Assembly: GCF_013376095.1 (NCBI RefSeq)
Contig: NZ_JAAMFN010000008.1
Span: 1-64,000 of the forward strand
Length of the DNA stretch: 64,000 nt
Direction of reading: 5' to 3'
Origin: Arthrobacter sp. SDTb3-6
GTDB lineage: Bacteria > Actinomycetota > Actinomycetes > Actinomycetales > Micrococcaceae
How positions within the stretch are numbered: the first letter of the stretch is position 1; each line of letters opens with the position of its first letter. Position numbers and translations under genes: made by a program. The notes under the pieces are model-generated. The model was not told where the DNA came from. It saw nothing but the letters and a program-made list of their open reading frames with translations, and did not search any database. Shown one piece after another: positions 10,611 through 18,959 of this stretch.

Positions 10611-12158
10611 ATGGCCCTCCGTGACCCGCACCACTGCCCCGCAGCCGGCCTCAGCCGCCTGGTCAACGCCGTCATCTGGCCCGGTTTTGTGGGCGCCACG
10701 GTCCCCGGGTGGCTGGACCGGGCGTTGCGCGACGGGCTGGCCGGGGTGGTCTACTTCAGCCACAACATCGACCCCGACGTCCCCGGACAGCTCCCGGCAC
10801 TCTCTGCCGCCATCCGGGCAGCCAACCCGTCCGCCGTCGTCGGCGTGGACGAGGAAGGCGGGAACGTGACCCGGCTCCAGTCACGTGGGGGCTCCGCCAT
10901 TCCCGGCGCGGCGGTGCTGGGCGCCCTGGACGATGTGGAGGTGACGGCTGCGGCGGGGCGGGCGATCGGCGGCCTGTGCCGCGCCGCCGGGGTGAACCTG
11001 GCCATTGCGCCCGTGGCCGACGTCAACACAAACCCGCTGAATCCGGTGATCGGCGTGCGTGCCTTCGGTTCCTCCGCGGCGCTGGTCAGTGCGCACACTG
11101 CCGCCGCGGTGGCCGGGATCCAGGCGGCGGGCGTCGGAGCCTGCGCCAAGCACTTTCCCGGGCACGGTGACACCGTGGCGGATTCCCACCTGGACGTGGC
11201 GCGCGTGGAACTGACCCTGGCGCAGCTGCGCGAGCACCACCTGCCGCCATTCCAGGCCGCGTTCGACGCCGGCGTGGCCGCCGTGATGGGCGCCCACATC
11301 GTCGTGCCCGGGCTGGGCGACGCGCCGGCAACGTTGAACCCGCGGGCCGGGGCCCTGCTGCGCGACCTTGGCTTCGGGGGCCTGCTGGTGACCGACGCCC
11401 TGGACATGGCCGCGGTGCGGGCCACCGTCGGCCCGGGCGAGGGCGCCGTCCTGGCGTTGCTGGCCGGCGCCGACCTGCTCTGTGTCGGCAACCCGCTGAA
11501 CGCCTACACCACCGGGCGCGACGACGAGGCCTGCTACACCGAGGTTTTTGACGCCGTGTACAGCGCCGTATCCTCCGGCCGCCTGCCCGTCGAGGTTTTG
11601 CAGGCGGCGGCCGGGCGCGTGGCGGCCTTTGTGCAGTGGTCGCAGGAGGCTTCCCGGTGCGGTGAAGGCGGTGCGTGCGAGGACGGAGAAGTCGATTGGG
11701 TGGACGTGGCGGCCCGGGCCTGCCGCGTGGACCCTGGGGCGGGGGCCGTGGCGTTGGCCGGTCCGGACGCCGTCGTCACGCTCGTTGACGCCCGCACCGC
11801 GCCGAACATGGCGGCCGGGGCCACGGACAACTTTCTCGCCACGGCGCTGCTGGAGGGTTACGAGGTCTGCGTCCCCGACGTGTCGCTGCTGAGCGCGGAG
11901 GATCTCTCCGACCTGGTCTCCGCCGCCGCCTCGCAGGGCGAGCCGGTGCTGGTGCTGGTCGATGCCCTGTCCTCGCCGATGCAGCAGGCCACCCTGGCCG
12001 CGGTGGCCGCCGTCGCACCCCGCGCCCTGTGCATCAACGCCGGACTGCCCCCCGAACCCGGCACCGCCACCGGCACCGCCCTGTCCACCGTCCACTGCCA
12101 CGGCTTCAGCCGCGTCAGCGCCGAGGCCGTGGTCCGCCTCCTCACCCCTGCCCGCTGA
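10611..12158 (+). CDS. nagZ: Glycoside hydrolase family 3 beta-N-acetylglucosaminidase (NagZ-like)
   Basis: Likely removes GlcNAc from GlcNAc-MurNAc muropeptides. About 515 residues: an N-terminal GH3 TIM barrel with the NagZ signature KHFPGHGDT plus DSH (the His-Asp catalytic loop), the nucleophile region LLVTDALDM, and a C-terminal GH3_C-like alpha/beta domain. There is no signal peptide, so it acts on imported material, as in Gram-negative NagZ and unlike the exported Bacillus enzyme. Its neighbours (MurR-like regulator, MurQ, beta-lactamase-fold hydrolase) support cell-wall salvage. Confidence 0.88.
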   Translation: MALRDPHHCPAAGLSRLVNAVIWPGFVGATVPGWLDRALRDGLAGVVYFSHNIDPDVPGQLPALSAAIRAANPSAVVGVDEEGGNVTRLQSRGGSAIPGAAVLGALDDVEVTAAAGRAIGGLCRAAGVNLAIAPVADVNTNPLNPVIGVRAFGSSAALVSAHTAAAVAGIQAAGVGACAKHFPGHGDTVADSHLDVARVELTLAQLREHHLPPFQAAFDAGVAAVMGAHIVVPGLGDAPATLNPRAGALLRDLGFGGLLVTDALDMAAVRATVGPGEGAVLALLAGADLLCVGNPLNAYTTGRDDEACYTEVFDAVYSAVSSGRLPVEVLQAAAGRVAAFVQWSQEASRCGEGGACEDGEVDWVDVAARACRVDPGAGAVALAGPDAVVTLVDARTAPNMAAGATDNFLATALLEGYEVCVPDVSLLSAEDLSDLVSAAASQGEPVLVLVDALSSPMQQATLAAVAAVAPRALCINAGLPPEPGTATGTALSTVHCHGFSRVSAEAVVRLLTPAR

Positions 12159-12160
12159 GC

Positions 12161-12230
12161 AACTGGGTCGCACTTGTTACCGTTTCGCGGGGGAAAATCG
12201 ACGATTTTCGGTAAGTAGTGCTACCCAGTT
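12161..12230. repeat. Long imperfect palindrome, copy 1
   Basis: Outer arms 12161-12182 and 12209-12230 pair over 22 bases with three mismatches (left arm begins AACTGGGTCGCACTTGTTAC). An inner stem AAAATCG/CGATTTT sits at the centre. The right arm overlaps the stop codon of the minus-strand gene that follows. The same arm sequence recurs at 13283-13304 on the other side of that gene. Confidence 0.8.
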
Positions 12231-13168
12231 GGGCCGGGCTTGGGGCGCCAGCCGCGGCTTTGCAACGCCCGGCGGATTTTGCGCACCGCGGCCTTGGCGT
12301 CGTCCTTCATGTGTTCCTTGCCGATGCGGACCTCGATCCACCCTGCGGCCTCGTAGTCTTCCTGGCGGCGGATGTCGCGGACCTGCTGGTCGGTCCCGGC
12401 GTGGGTGCCGCCGTCGTATTCCACGGCAACCCGATAGCGGGGGAAGGAAGCGTCCGGGGTGCGCGAGCGGCCGCCCGCCAGCTCAACCCTGACGTTGATG
12501 TCCGGCTCCGGCAGGCCGGCGAACCCCATGGCCAGGCGGAGGTGCGTCTCCTGGGCCGAGTCCGAGCCAACGCGGGCCAGGTTGAGGGCGGCACGGGCCT
12601 TGCGGATGCCGGGGGTGCCCTTGTGGCGGTCCAGCAGGAGTTCAAGGTCCTTGCGCGTTGCATACGGTGCACTGCGTCCCTCGAACTCCGGGCGCGGAAC
12701 ACGGATCAGGTGGTCCGCCACCACCACCAGTTCCGCCACGCCCATTCGGCGCGCACAGTCCAGCCAGGTGCGGGCCCTTGTGGTAATCCACAGCCCGTTG
12801 AGGCATTCCACCTCGTCGTCGCGGAATTCGGTCCGGTGGCCGGTGACGCCGGTCCTGCGGGGAATGGCGTGCGGTTTTTGCCGCGCTATGTGAATCTTTT
12901 CCGGATGTGCCACCGGCAGGAACCCGGGGAATGCCCAGATGGCGAAGGCCGTGGCGTGCGAGGCCGCCGAGTACCCGGTGACGAACGTGTACGGCCGGGT
13001 CAGCAGGGCCAGGGGCAGGTCTTCGTCGCTGAAGGACTTGATGCCACGGCTCAGCCCGGCCACGTCGGCATGACGCAGGCGGCTGTAATTGACGCCGAGC
13101 TCGGCGGCCTGGCGGGTGGTGAAGGGCCCCGTCAACAACGCCGGCGGGACCACTGGCTGCTGGAACAT
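12221..13168 (-). CDS. AbiEi-type HTH / DUF559 endonuclease-like protein
   Basis: A 315-residue protein of a family common in Actinobacteria. The N-terminal 50 residues (FTTRQAAELGVNYSRLRHAD) look like the winged-helix domain seen in AbiEi-type antitoxins. The C-terminal 100 residues (VAVEYDGGTHAGTDQQVRDI then RQEDYEAAGWIEVRI) match the Vsr-like DUF559 restriction-endonuclease fold with its Glu-Asp pattern. No partner toxin gene adjoins it. It is bracketed by copies of a long palindromic repeat and separates nagZ from murR, which suggests insertion. Biological role unknown; nuclease activity is inferred from fold only. Confidence 0.75.
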   Translation of the reverse strand: MFQQPVVPPALLTGPFTTRQAAELGVNYSRLRHADVAGLSRGIKSFSDEDLPLALLTRPYTFVTGYSAASHATAFAIWAFPGFLPVAHPEKIHIARQKPHAIPRRTGVTGHRTEFRDDEVECLNGLWITTRARTWLDCARRMGVAELVVVADHLIRVPRPEFEGRSAPYATRKDLELLLDRHKGTPGIRKARAALNLARVGSDSAQETHLRLAMGFAGLPEPDINVRVELAGGRSRTPDASFPRYRVAVEYDGGTHAGTDQQVRDIRRQEDYEAAGWIEVRIGKEHMKDDAKAAVRKIRRALQSRGWRPKPGPTG

Positions 13169-13239
13169 CCTTCCATCATGGCAATTAGCGCGGGGCCGCG
13201 CAGAAAGTTATCCACAGGTGCCCCCGGTCCCACCATGTA

Positions 13240-13304
13240 GGTCGCAATAGTTGCAGGATTTGCCGGAAAAACGCCGCGAAATCGGTAATAAGTGCGACCC
13301 AGTT
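13240..13304. repeat. Long imperfect palindrome, copy 2
   Basis: The right arm 13283-13304 (CGGTAATAAGTGCGACCCAG plus TT) matches the right arm of the 12209-12230 element and is nearly the exact complement of that element's left arm. Its own left arm (GGTCGCAATAGTTGCA, from about 13240) is more decayed. It lies between the DUF559-type gene start and the murR stop. Confidence 0.65.
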
Positions 13305-13322
13305 GGGGCCGGGGACCCGGGC

Positions 13323-14201
13323 TCAGGCGCGCGAGCCGCCGGTGTCGGTGCCCACGACCGCCTGGTGCGTGGCAGCAAGGGCGGCCACGGAGCGGTCGTA
13401 GCGGCGCTGGGCCACGGCAACGAACAGGCAGTCGACCACGGCCAGCTGGGACATCCGCGAGGCCATGGCCCCAGACCGGAAGGCCGTCTCGCGGACCATG
13501 GTGGCCAGGCACACGGACGCCTCGGCGCCGGCCGGGGATGCCGGCGCATTGGTCACCAGCAGTGCCGGAGCGCCCGACGCCCGCGCCAGCCGGAGGAATT
13601 CGACCACCGACGCCGTCTTCCCGCCGTGGGAAAACGCCACCGCGACGTCCCCGGCCGTCATGAGCGAGGCGCCCATCAGGGCATTGTCCGCGTTGCCGAA
13701 GGCGGACACGTTCAGCCCGATCCGGAACAGCTTGTAGCGCAGGTCCTCAGCCACCACGGCGCCGGCCCCCACGCCGTAAACATTGATCCGGCCGGCGGCA
13801 GCAACCAGCTTCACGGCCCGTTCCAGTGCCGCGAGGTCCAGGTTCCTTGTGGTTTCCTCCAGCCCCATGACCTCGGAGAAGCGGATCCGCTCCACCATGT
13901 CCGCAAGGGAGGTGCCGGGGCTGATGTCGTCGCCGAACGCGGGATCGCGCACCTCCGCGGCGGCTGCGCTTTCACGTCCCAGCTCGGCGGCCATTTCCAG
14001 GCGCAGCTGCGCATAACCGGCCAGCCCCACGGCCCGGCAGAACCGCACCACCGTCGGATCCGAGGTGGAGCACATCTGTGCCAATTCCGTCACCGTGTGA
14101 GACAGGACCACGGAGGGGTCGGCCAGGATGACGTCCGCAACCCGCGCGGCCGCGGGAGTCAGCGACGACCGTTTCGCGTAAATGACAGATTGAATGCTCA
14201 A
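13323..14201 (-). CDS. MurR/RpiR family transcriptional regulator
   Basis: A 292-residue repressor-type protein: N-terminal HTH_6 domain (LTPAAARVADVILADP, then the recognition region CSTSDPTVVRFCRAVGLAGY) and a C-terminal SIS sugar-phosphate-binding domain (GRINVYGVGAGAVVAEDL, VAVAFSHGGKTASVVEF). It is transcribed divergently from murQ, the standard arrangement for MurR, whose effector is MurNAc-6-phosphate in enteric bacteria. A 13-bp palindrome in the shared promoter region is the likely operator. Confidence 0.88.
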   Translation of the reverse strand: MSIQSVIYAKRSSLTPAAARVADVILADPSVVLSHTVTELAQMCSTSDPTVVRFCRAVGLAGYAQLRLEMAAELGRESAAAAEVRDPAFGDDISPGTSLADMVERIRFSEVMGLEETTRNLDLAALERAVKLVAAAGRINVYGVGAGAVVAEDLRYKLFRIGLNVSAFGNADNALMGASLMTAGDVAVAFSHGGKTASVVEFLRLARASGAPALLVTNAPASPAGAEASVCLATMVRETAFRSGAMASRMSQLAVVDCLFVAVAQRRYDRSVAALAATHQAVVGTDTGGSRA

Positions 14202-14255
14202 TGGGTCCTCCCGGCCGTGGTTCCCTCATTGTAGGGGCCTTCTGCCGCACAGTTG

Positions 14256-14268
14256 GTAAATAATTTAC
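14256..14268. promoter_or_regulatory. Candidate MurR operator palindrome
   Basis: GTAAATAATTTAC is a perfect 13-bp palindrome (single central base) in the 130-bp region between the divergent murR-like and murQ genes. A larger inverted repeat, GCCTTCTG with CAGAAGGC, brackets it. RpiR-family proteins bind such sites; assignment is inferred from position. Confidence 0.6.
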
Positions 14269-14331
14269 AATCGTTACAGAAGGCCGTAATCCGAACTACG
14301 GCCCACCCTATTGCTGCAGGGAAGGCGCGCC

Positions 14332-15321
14332 TTGACCACTTCCAGGACCACCCCGGACCCCGTGCCGAACGCCGCCCCCGCCCCGGCAGGCCACCCCCAA
14401 GCCCCCGGGGACATCCGCGCCGAGTTGCGCACCCTCGTCACCGAGCAGCCCAACCCCGCCCACCCCGACCTGGCCGCCCTCAGCACCGCCGAACTTGCCG
14501 CGGCCATGAACGCCGAAGACGCCCTGGTCCCGGCAGCGGTGCAGCGCCACGTCCCCGCCATCGCAGCGGTCATCGATGAAATTTCCCACCGGATGTCCGA
14601 CGGCGGCCGCCTCATCTACGTGGGTGCCGGCACCCCCGGCCGGCTCGGGGTCCTGGACGCCAGCGAGTGCCCGCCCACCTTCGGCACCGACCCGGCGCAA
14701 GTGGTGGGCGTCATTGCCGGTGGCGGCGCGGCCGTACGGCAGGCCGTGGAAAATGCCGAGGACAGCGCGGAAGCGGCGCAGCAGGCCATGGCTGCCCTGC
14801 AACTGGCCAAGAATGATTCGGTGGTCGGCATCGCGGCGTCCGGCCGCACCCCGTACGTCGTCGCCGCCGTCGCTGCCGCACGCCGCCGGGGCGCCTATAC
14901 GGTGGGCTTTTCCTGCAACGAAAACTCCCCCCTTGGCGCTGCCGCGGACGCCGCCCTGGAGATCGAGGTGGGCCCGGAAGTGCTCACCGGCTCCACGCGG
15001 CTGAAGGCCGGCACCTGCCAAAAACTGGTGCTGAACATGCTCAGCACCATCACCATGGTCCGCCTGGGCAAGACCTACAAAAATTACATGGTGGACCTGC
15101 GCGCCACGAATGAAAAGCTCCGCGCCCGCAGCGCACAAACCCTGATGCAGGCCACCGGATGCGACTCCGCCACCGCCGCGGCGGCCCTCGAAGCCGCCGG
15201 CGGCCACGTCAAGGCCGCCATCCTCGCGGTCCTGACCGGCCTCCCCGCGGCCGAATCCGCCGCCCTGCTCGAACGCAGCGGCGGCTTCCTGCCGGCTGCC
15301 CTCGCCGCCGGGACCCCCTGA
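14332..15321 (+). CDS. murQ: N-acetylmuramic acid 6-phosphate etherase MurQ
   Basis: Cleaves the lactyl ether of MurNAc-6-phosphate to GlcNAc-6-phosphate and D-lactate. 329 residues with a SIS fold: GGRLIYVGAGTPGRLGVLDA then SECPPTFG, the conserved NAEDS acidic segment, IAASGRTPYVV, and KAGTCQKLVLNMLST with the C-terminal KNYMVDL signature. A TTG start at 14332 is chosen because GGGAAGG precedes it by about seven bases. First gene of a murQ-hydrolase-transporter operon divergent from the MurR-like gene. Confidence 0.95.
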   Translation: MTTSRTTPDPVPNAAPAPAGHPQAPGDIRAELRTLVTEQPNPAHPDLAALSTAELAAAMNAEDALVPAAVQRHVPAIAAVIDEISHRMSDGGRLIYVGAGTPGRLGVLDASECPPTFGTDPAQVVGVIAGGGAAVRQAVENAEDSAEAAQQAMAALQLAKNDSVVGIAASGRTPYVVAAVAAARRRGAYTVGFSCNENSPLGAAADAALEIEVGPEVLTGSTRLKAGTCQKLVLNMLSTITMVRLGKTYKNYMVDLRATNEKLRARSAQTLMQATGCDSATAAAALEAAGGHVKAAILAVLTGLPAAESAALLERSGGFLPAALAAGTP

Positions 15322-15343
15322 ACCACGACGCCGGAGCCCACCC

Positions 15344-16420
15344 ATGCCTGCACCTTACGAACGCCTGACCACGGAAATACGGCACCTCCTTGGCCGGGCA
15401 GTTGCGGACGGCGTGGCACCGGCGGCGGGCTGCGCCGTCGTGATTGCCGGGGAAACGCTGCCTGCCGTCACGGCCGGGACCGCCGCACCGGGCACCTTTT
15501 TTGACCTCGCCTCGGTGACCAAGCTGTTCAGCACCGTCACCATGCTGTCCCTGGTGGACGGCGGCCTGCTGGAGCTTGACACCCCGGTCGGGGAACGGCT
15601 GCCGGCCTACGCGCAGGGCGGGAAGGCCGGTGTCACGCTGCGCCACCTGCTCACGCACACCTCGGGCCTGCCCTCGGAATGGCGCGGCTGGGAAAGGACG
15701 CTGGCCCGGGGCCGGTCCTTTGAGCGCATCCTGCTCATCGACGACCTCCTCGGCACCGCGCTGGAGGCCGCGCCGGGAACACGCTTTGCGTATTCGTGCG
15801 CCGGCTTCAACACCGCAATGGCGCTGGCCGAACACGTTACGGCGATGCCGTGGGCACGGCTCGTCGAGGACCGGGTGCTGGCCAGGCTCGGCACGGACGG
15901 CATCACGGGCGCCCCGGATCCGCAGCGTTGCGCCCCCACCGAGTACCAGCCGGAACTGGGCCGCGGGCTGGTCCGCGGCATTGTGCACGACGAGGCGGCG
16001 TGGTCGCTCGGCGGTCTCAGCGGCAACGCCGGCATGTTCGCCACGGCCCCCGCGCTGGCCGTGTTCGGCGAGGCCCTCCGCACCGGCCTGGCCGGCATCC
16101 TCTCCGCCGGCCTGGCCGACGAGATGTGGCGCAGCCAGCTCCCGGAGGTGCTGGGCAGCCATTTCAACCCGGCCGACCCCGGCTTCGGCCACGGCCTGGG
16201 ACTGCGCATCAACCAGCAGCCGTGGATGGGATCGGCCGGGCGCGACGCCCGCGGGCACGGCGGGTTCACCGGCACCTCCCTGCTGGTGGACAAGGAAAAC
16301 GGAATCACGATTGCGCTCCTGAGCAACCGGGTGAGCCCCCGCCGGGACGGCGATGACGCGACGGGCCTGCGCCAGGCGGTGTCCGACGTCGTCTATTCTG
16401 GTAGAAGTGACTTTAACTAA
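15344..16420 (+). CDS. Beta-lactamase-fold serine hydrolase, probable muropeptide amidase
   Basis: 358 residues of the class C beta-lactamase/esterase superfamily. SVTK (the Ser-X-X-Lys nucleophile motif, about residue 57), a YSCAG tyrosine motif (about 147) and HGGFTG in place of KTG (about 306) form the active site. No signal peptide. In the Bacillus subtilis murQ cluster a protein of this fold (AmiE/YbbE) splits MurNAc from its peptide after NagZ, and the same gene company here suggests that job in the cytoplasm. A general esterase or D-aminopeptidase is the alternative. It starts 22 bases after murQ. Confidence 0.8.
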   Translation: MPAPYERLTTEIRHLLGRAVADGVAPAAGCAVVIAGETLPAVTAGTAAPGTFFDLASVTKLFSTVTMLSLVDGGLLELDTPVGERLPAYAQGGKAGVTLRHLLTHTSGLPSEWRGWERTLARGRSFERILLIDDLLGTALEAAPGTRFAYSCAGFNTAMALAEHVTAMPWARLVEDRVLARLGTDGITGAPDPQRCAPTEYQPELGRGLVRGIVHDEAAWSLGGLSGNAGMFATAPALAVFGEALRTGLAGILSAGLADEMWRSQLPEVLGSHFNPADPGFGHGLGLRINQQPWMGSAGRDARGHGGFTGTSLLVDKENGITIALLSNRVSPRRDGDDATGLRQAVSDVVYSGRSDFN

Positions 16421-16435
16421 CCGGGGGTAAGTGCC

Positions 16436-17788
16436 ATGGGCACAAACACGGCAACAGCCACCGGCGATGCGGTGGTCCAGGAACTGCCGTGGCGCTGGCG
16501 CGTGCAGGGCAGCATCTTCATCATCGGCGGGCTCGGCTTCATGTTCGACGCCTGGGACGTGGCGCTCAACGGCTTCCTGATCCCGCTGCTGTCCAAGGAA
16601 TGGGGGCTGGTTCCGGGGCAGGCCGCGTGGATCGGCGCGGCGAACCTGATCGGCATGGCCGTGGGTGCCTTTGTCTGGGGCTCCATTGCGGACGTGATCG
16701 GGCGCAAGACGGCGTTCACCCTGACCCTGCTGGTCTTTTCGGTGTTTACCGTGCTGGGCGCCGTCTCCAACGACATCGTGCTGTTTTGCGCATTCCGTTT
16801 CCTGGCCGGGTTCGGGCTGGGCGGGTGCATCCCGGTCGACTACGCCCTGGTGGGCGAGTTTACGCCCCGCAAACACCGCGGCCGGGTGCTGACGGCCATG
16901 GACGCGTGGTGGCCGGTGGGCGCGTCGCTGTGCGGCGTCGTCTCGGCCGTGCTCATGGCCTCCTTCGACAACTGGCGCCTCCTGATGCTGGTTTTGGTGC
17001 TGCCGGCGCTGCTGGTGTTCTGGGTGCGCCGGCACGTGCCCGAATCGCCCCTGTTTTTGGTCCGTGCGGGACGGCCCGCCGAGGCGGAGGCCGTCATTGG
17101 GCGGCTGATTGAGCGCACTGGCGTACAGGTGGGGCCGTGGCGGCTGCCGGATCCGGCCGACGTGCCACGGCTGTCGATGGGCAGCGTCACCGGGCAGCTG
17201 GCCGGGTTGTGGCGCTTCAACTGGCGGATCACCGGCATTGCCTGGTCGCTGTTCCTGACTGTCCTGCTGGTTTATTACGGTGCCCTGACCTGGATGCCGT
17301 CCATCCTGGTCGCCACCGGCTATGCGGAGAACAAGGCCTTCATCGCCACGGCGTCGATGACGGCCATCGGCTTCCTGGGCGTGGTGGCCGCGGCGCTGCT
17401 GGTGGAGCGCGTGGGCCGCAAATGGATCCTGGCCGTCACGGGCCCCGGCGCCGCGCTCTCGCTGGTGGTCTTCGCCCTGGTGCTGAAAGCCCCCGCTGCC
17501 GCACAGCTGTGGCTGCTGGTGTTCGGCTTTGTGGTCCAGGTGGCCATCCCGGTGCTGTACACCTACGTCTCGGAGCTGTATCCGACCCACCTGCGGGCCA
17601 CCGGCTTTGGCTGGGCGTCCACCATGTCCCGTGTGGGCGCCGGGCTGGTCCCCCTTATCTTCGGCTCGCTGCTGTGGCCGGTGCTGGGCCTGCCGCTGAC
17701 GTATGCGCTGACCGGTGCGCTGGTGCTGCTGGCCGTCCTTTGGATGGCCTTCGCCGCCCCGGAAACCAAGGGCGCGCCCCTGCACTGA
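16436..17788 (+). CDS. MFS transporter of the muropeptide salvage operon
   Basis: 450 residues with 12 predicted helices. Loop 2-3 has the MFS motif (WGSIADVIGRKTAF), and the SP/AAHS-like features FRFLAGFGLGGCIPVDYALV and YTYVSELYPTHLRATGFG are clear. It follows the serine hydrolase by 15 bases, so it is probably cotranscribed with murQ. In Bacillus the place is taken by the PTS permease MurP; an MFS protein would import MurNAc or a muropeptide without phosphorylating it. Substrate is inferred from context only; the sequence resembles niacin/organic-acid carriers more than AmpG. Confidence 0.8.
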   Translation: MGTNTATATGDAVVQELPWRWRVQGSIFIIGGLGFMFDAWDVALNGFLIPLLSKEWGLVPGQAAWIGAANLIGMAVGAFVWGSIADVIGRKTAFTLTLLVFSVFTVLGAVSNDIVLFCAFRFLAGFGLGGCIPVDYALVGEFTPRKHRGRVLTAMDAWWPVGASLCGVVSAVLMASFDNWRLLMLVLVLPALLVFWVRRHVPESPLFLVRAGRPAEAEAVIGRLIERTGVQVGPWRLPDPADVPRLSMGSVTGQLAGLWRFNWRITGIAWSLFLTVLLVYYGALTWMPSILVATGYAENKAFIATASMTAIGFLGVVAAALLVERVGRKWILAVTGPGAALSLVVFALVLKAPAAAQLWLLVFGFVVQVAIPVLYTYVSELYPTHLRATGFGWASTMSRVGAGLVPLIFGSLLWPVLGLPLTYALTGALVLLAVLWMAFAAPETKGAPLH

Positions 17789-17938
17789 TACGCAGGGTAC
17801 GGCCCGGGCACCGCCCTTGCATGGGCCGGATCAGCCCGGCCGGCGAAGTCCGGGACACTGTCAGCCTGCCGCTCAGGCTTCATCCATTTTCAGCCGGTAG
17901 TGTTGGCTGCAAATCCAACTCTTGTCTTGAGGAGAATC

Positions 17939-18238
17939 ATGGGCGCCCTGCTTCCCACCGTTTTCACCACTGCCGGCCTGATCGGCGGCTTCCAGACCGC
18001 CCGCTCCACCAAGAACCGCCAGCTGGGCGGCGCCGTCCTGGCCGCTGCCGGTGCGGCTGCGTTCCTTGGCTGGAAGAAGAACGCCGGTGCCGGCACCGCG
18101 GCCGCCCTCACGGCCACGTACCTGGCCGCCTTCGGCGCGTCGCACCCGCTGGCCAAGAAGATGGGCGCCTGGCCTGCCGTCTACACGGTCACGGGTGCCA
18201 CGGCCCTGGCCTCGCTGCTCCTGGGCCGCAAGCGCTAG
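17939..18238 (+). CDS. Small hypothetical membrane protein
   Basis: 99 residues, starting at an ATG with TGAGGAG seven bases upstream. Three or four short hydrophobic segments rich in Ala and Gly alternate with basic clusters (STKNRQ, GWKKN, HPLAKKMG, LLGRKR), so it is probably an integral membrane protein. I do not recognise the family. It lies after the salvage transporter, with its own promoter room (150 bases). Confidence 0.75.
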   Translation: MGALLPTVFTTAGLIGGFQTARSTKNRQLGGAVLAAAGAAAFLGWKKNAGAGTAAALTATYLAAFGASHPLAKKMGAWPAVYTVTGATALASLLLGRKR

Positions 18239-18265
18239 TAGGCCCTCCGCCCCGCACGCGGTCAA

Positions 18266-18334
18266 TCTGTGTTGCAGGACTTCGACGAAAAACCCCGTTT
18301 TTCGGGCAAATCCGTCCAACAAGTGCAACACAGA
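18266..18334. repeat. Long nested palindrome, copy 3
   Basis: Outer arms TCTGTGTTGCA (18266-18276) and TGCAACACAGA (18324-18334), inner stem CGAAAAAC/GTTTTTCG (18286-18304). The right arm carries AACAAGTGC, the complement of the GCACTTGTT core in the 12161 element, and the nested layout is the same. It lies between convergent genes and could also end transcription of purN. Confidence 0.75.
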
Positions 18335-18351
18335 CCGGAAGAACGGCGGAG

Positions 18352-18915
18352 TCAGGCGCGGGCGAGGTCTCCCAGGACCTTGACGAGCAGTTCGCGTTCG
18401 GCCACCTTGATGCGTTCGTGGAGGGTTTCCTCGGTGTCGCCGTCCAGCACCGCCACGGGGGTCTGGGCGATGATGGGGCCGGTGTCCACGCCGGCGTCGG
18501 CAAAGTGGACGGTGCAGCCGGTGACCTTCACGCCGTAGGCGAGGGCATCGCGGACCCCGTGGGCGCCGGGGAACGCGGGCAGCAGGGCCGGGTGCGTGTT
18601 GACGTAGCGGCCCGCGAACGCGTCGATGAAGCCCGGCGCCACGATGCGCATGAAGCCGCTGGAAAGCACGTAGTCGGGCTTGTAGGCGGCGACGGCATCC
18701 AGCAGCGCGGCATCCCAGTCCGCGCGGGCCGCAAAGTCCTTGAAATTGACCACAAAGGTCTCCAGGCCGGCGGCGGCGGACCGCTCAATGCCGAAGGTGC
18801 CGGGGCGGTCGGCCCCCACCGCGGCGATTTCCATGGGCAGTTCCCCCGCGGCGACGGCGTCGATCACCGCCTGCAGGTTGGAGCCGGTCCCGGAAACCAA
18901 AACAACTATGCGCAT
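18352..18915 (-). CDS. purN: Phosphoribosylglycinamide formyltransferase PurN
   Basis: Transfers a formyl group from 10-formyl-THF to GAR in purine synthesis. 187 residues with the N-terminal VVLVSGTGSNLQAVID, the catalytic region VNTHPALLPAFPGAHG (His in the HPALLP motif) and the Asp-containing TGCTVHFADAGVDTGPII. TAACAT sits about six bases before the ATG with no ribosome site, hinting at leaderless expression. It follows the DUF6350 gene by 44 bases, as in mycobacteria. Confidence 0.95.
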   Translation of the reverse strand: MRIVVLVSGTGSNLQAVIDAVAAGELPMEIAAVGADRPGTFGIERSAAAGLETFVVNFKDFAARADWDAALLDAVAAYKPDYVLSSGFMRIVAPGFIDAFAGRYVNTHPALLPAFPGAHGVRDALAYGVKVTGCTVHFADAGVDTGPIIAQTPVAVLDGDTEETLHERIKVAERELLVKVLGDLARA

Positions 18916-18959
18916 GGGTCAATGTTAGGCGCACGCGGCGGGCCGGCCCTATTCGAGGG

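Noticed and set aside
15209-17785. 858-codon open frame on the minus strand
   Set aside because: It is antisense to the serine hydrolase and MFS transporter genes, and its His/Arg/Gln-rich translation is typical of antisense frames in GC-rich DNA.
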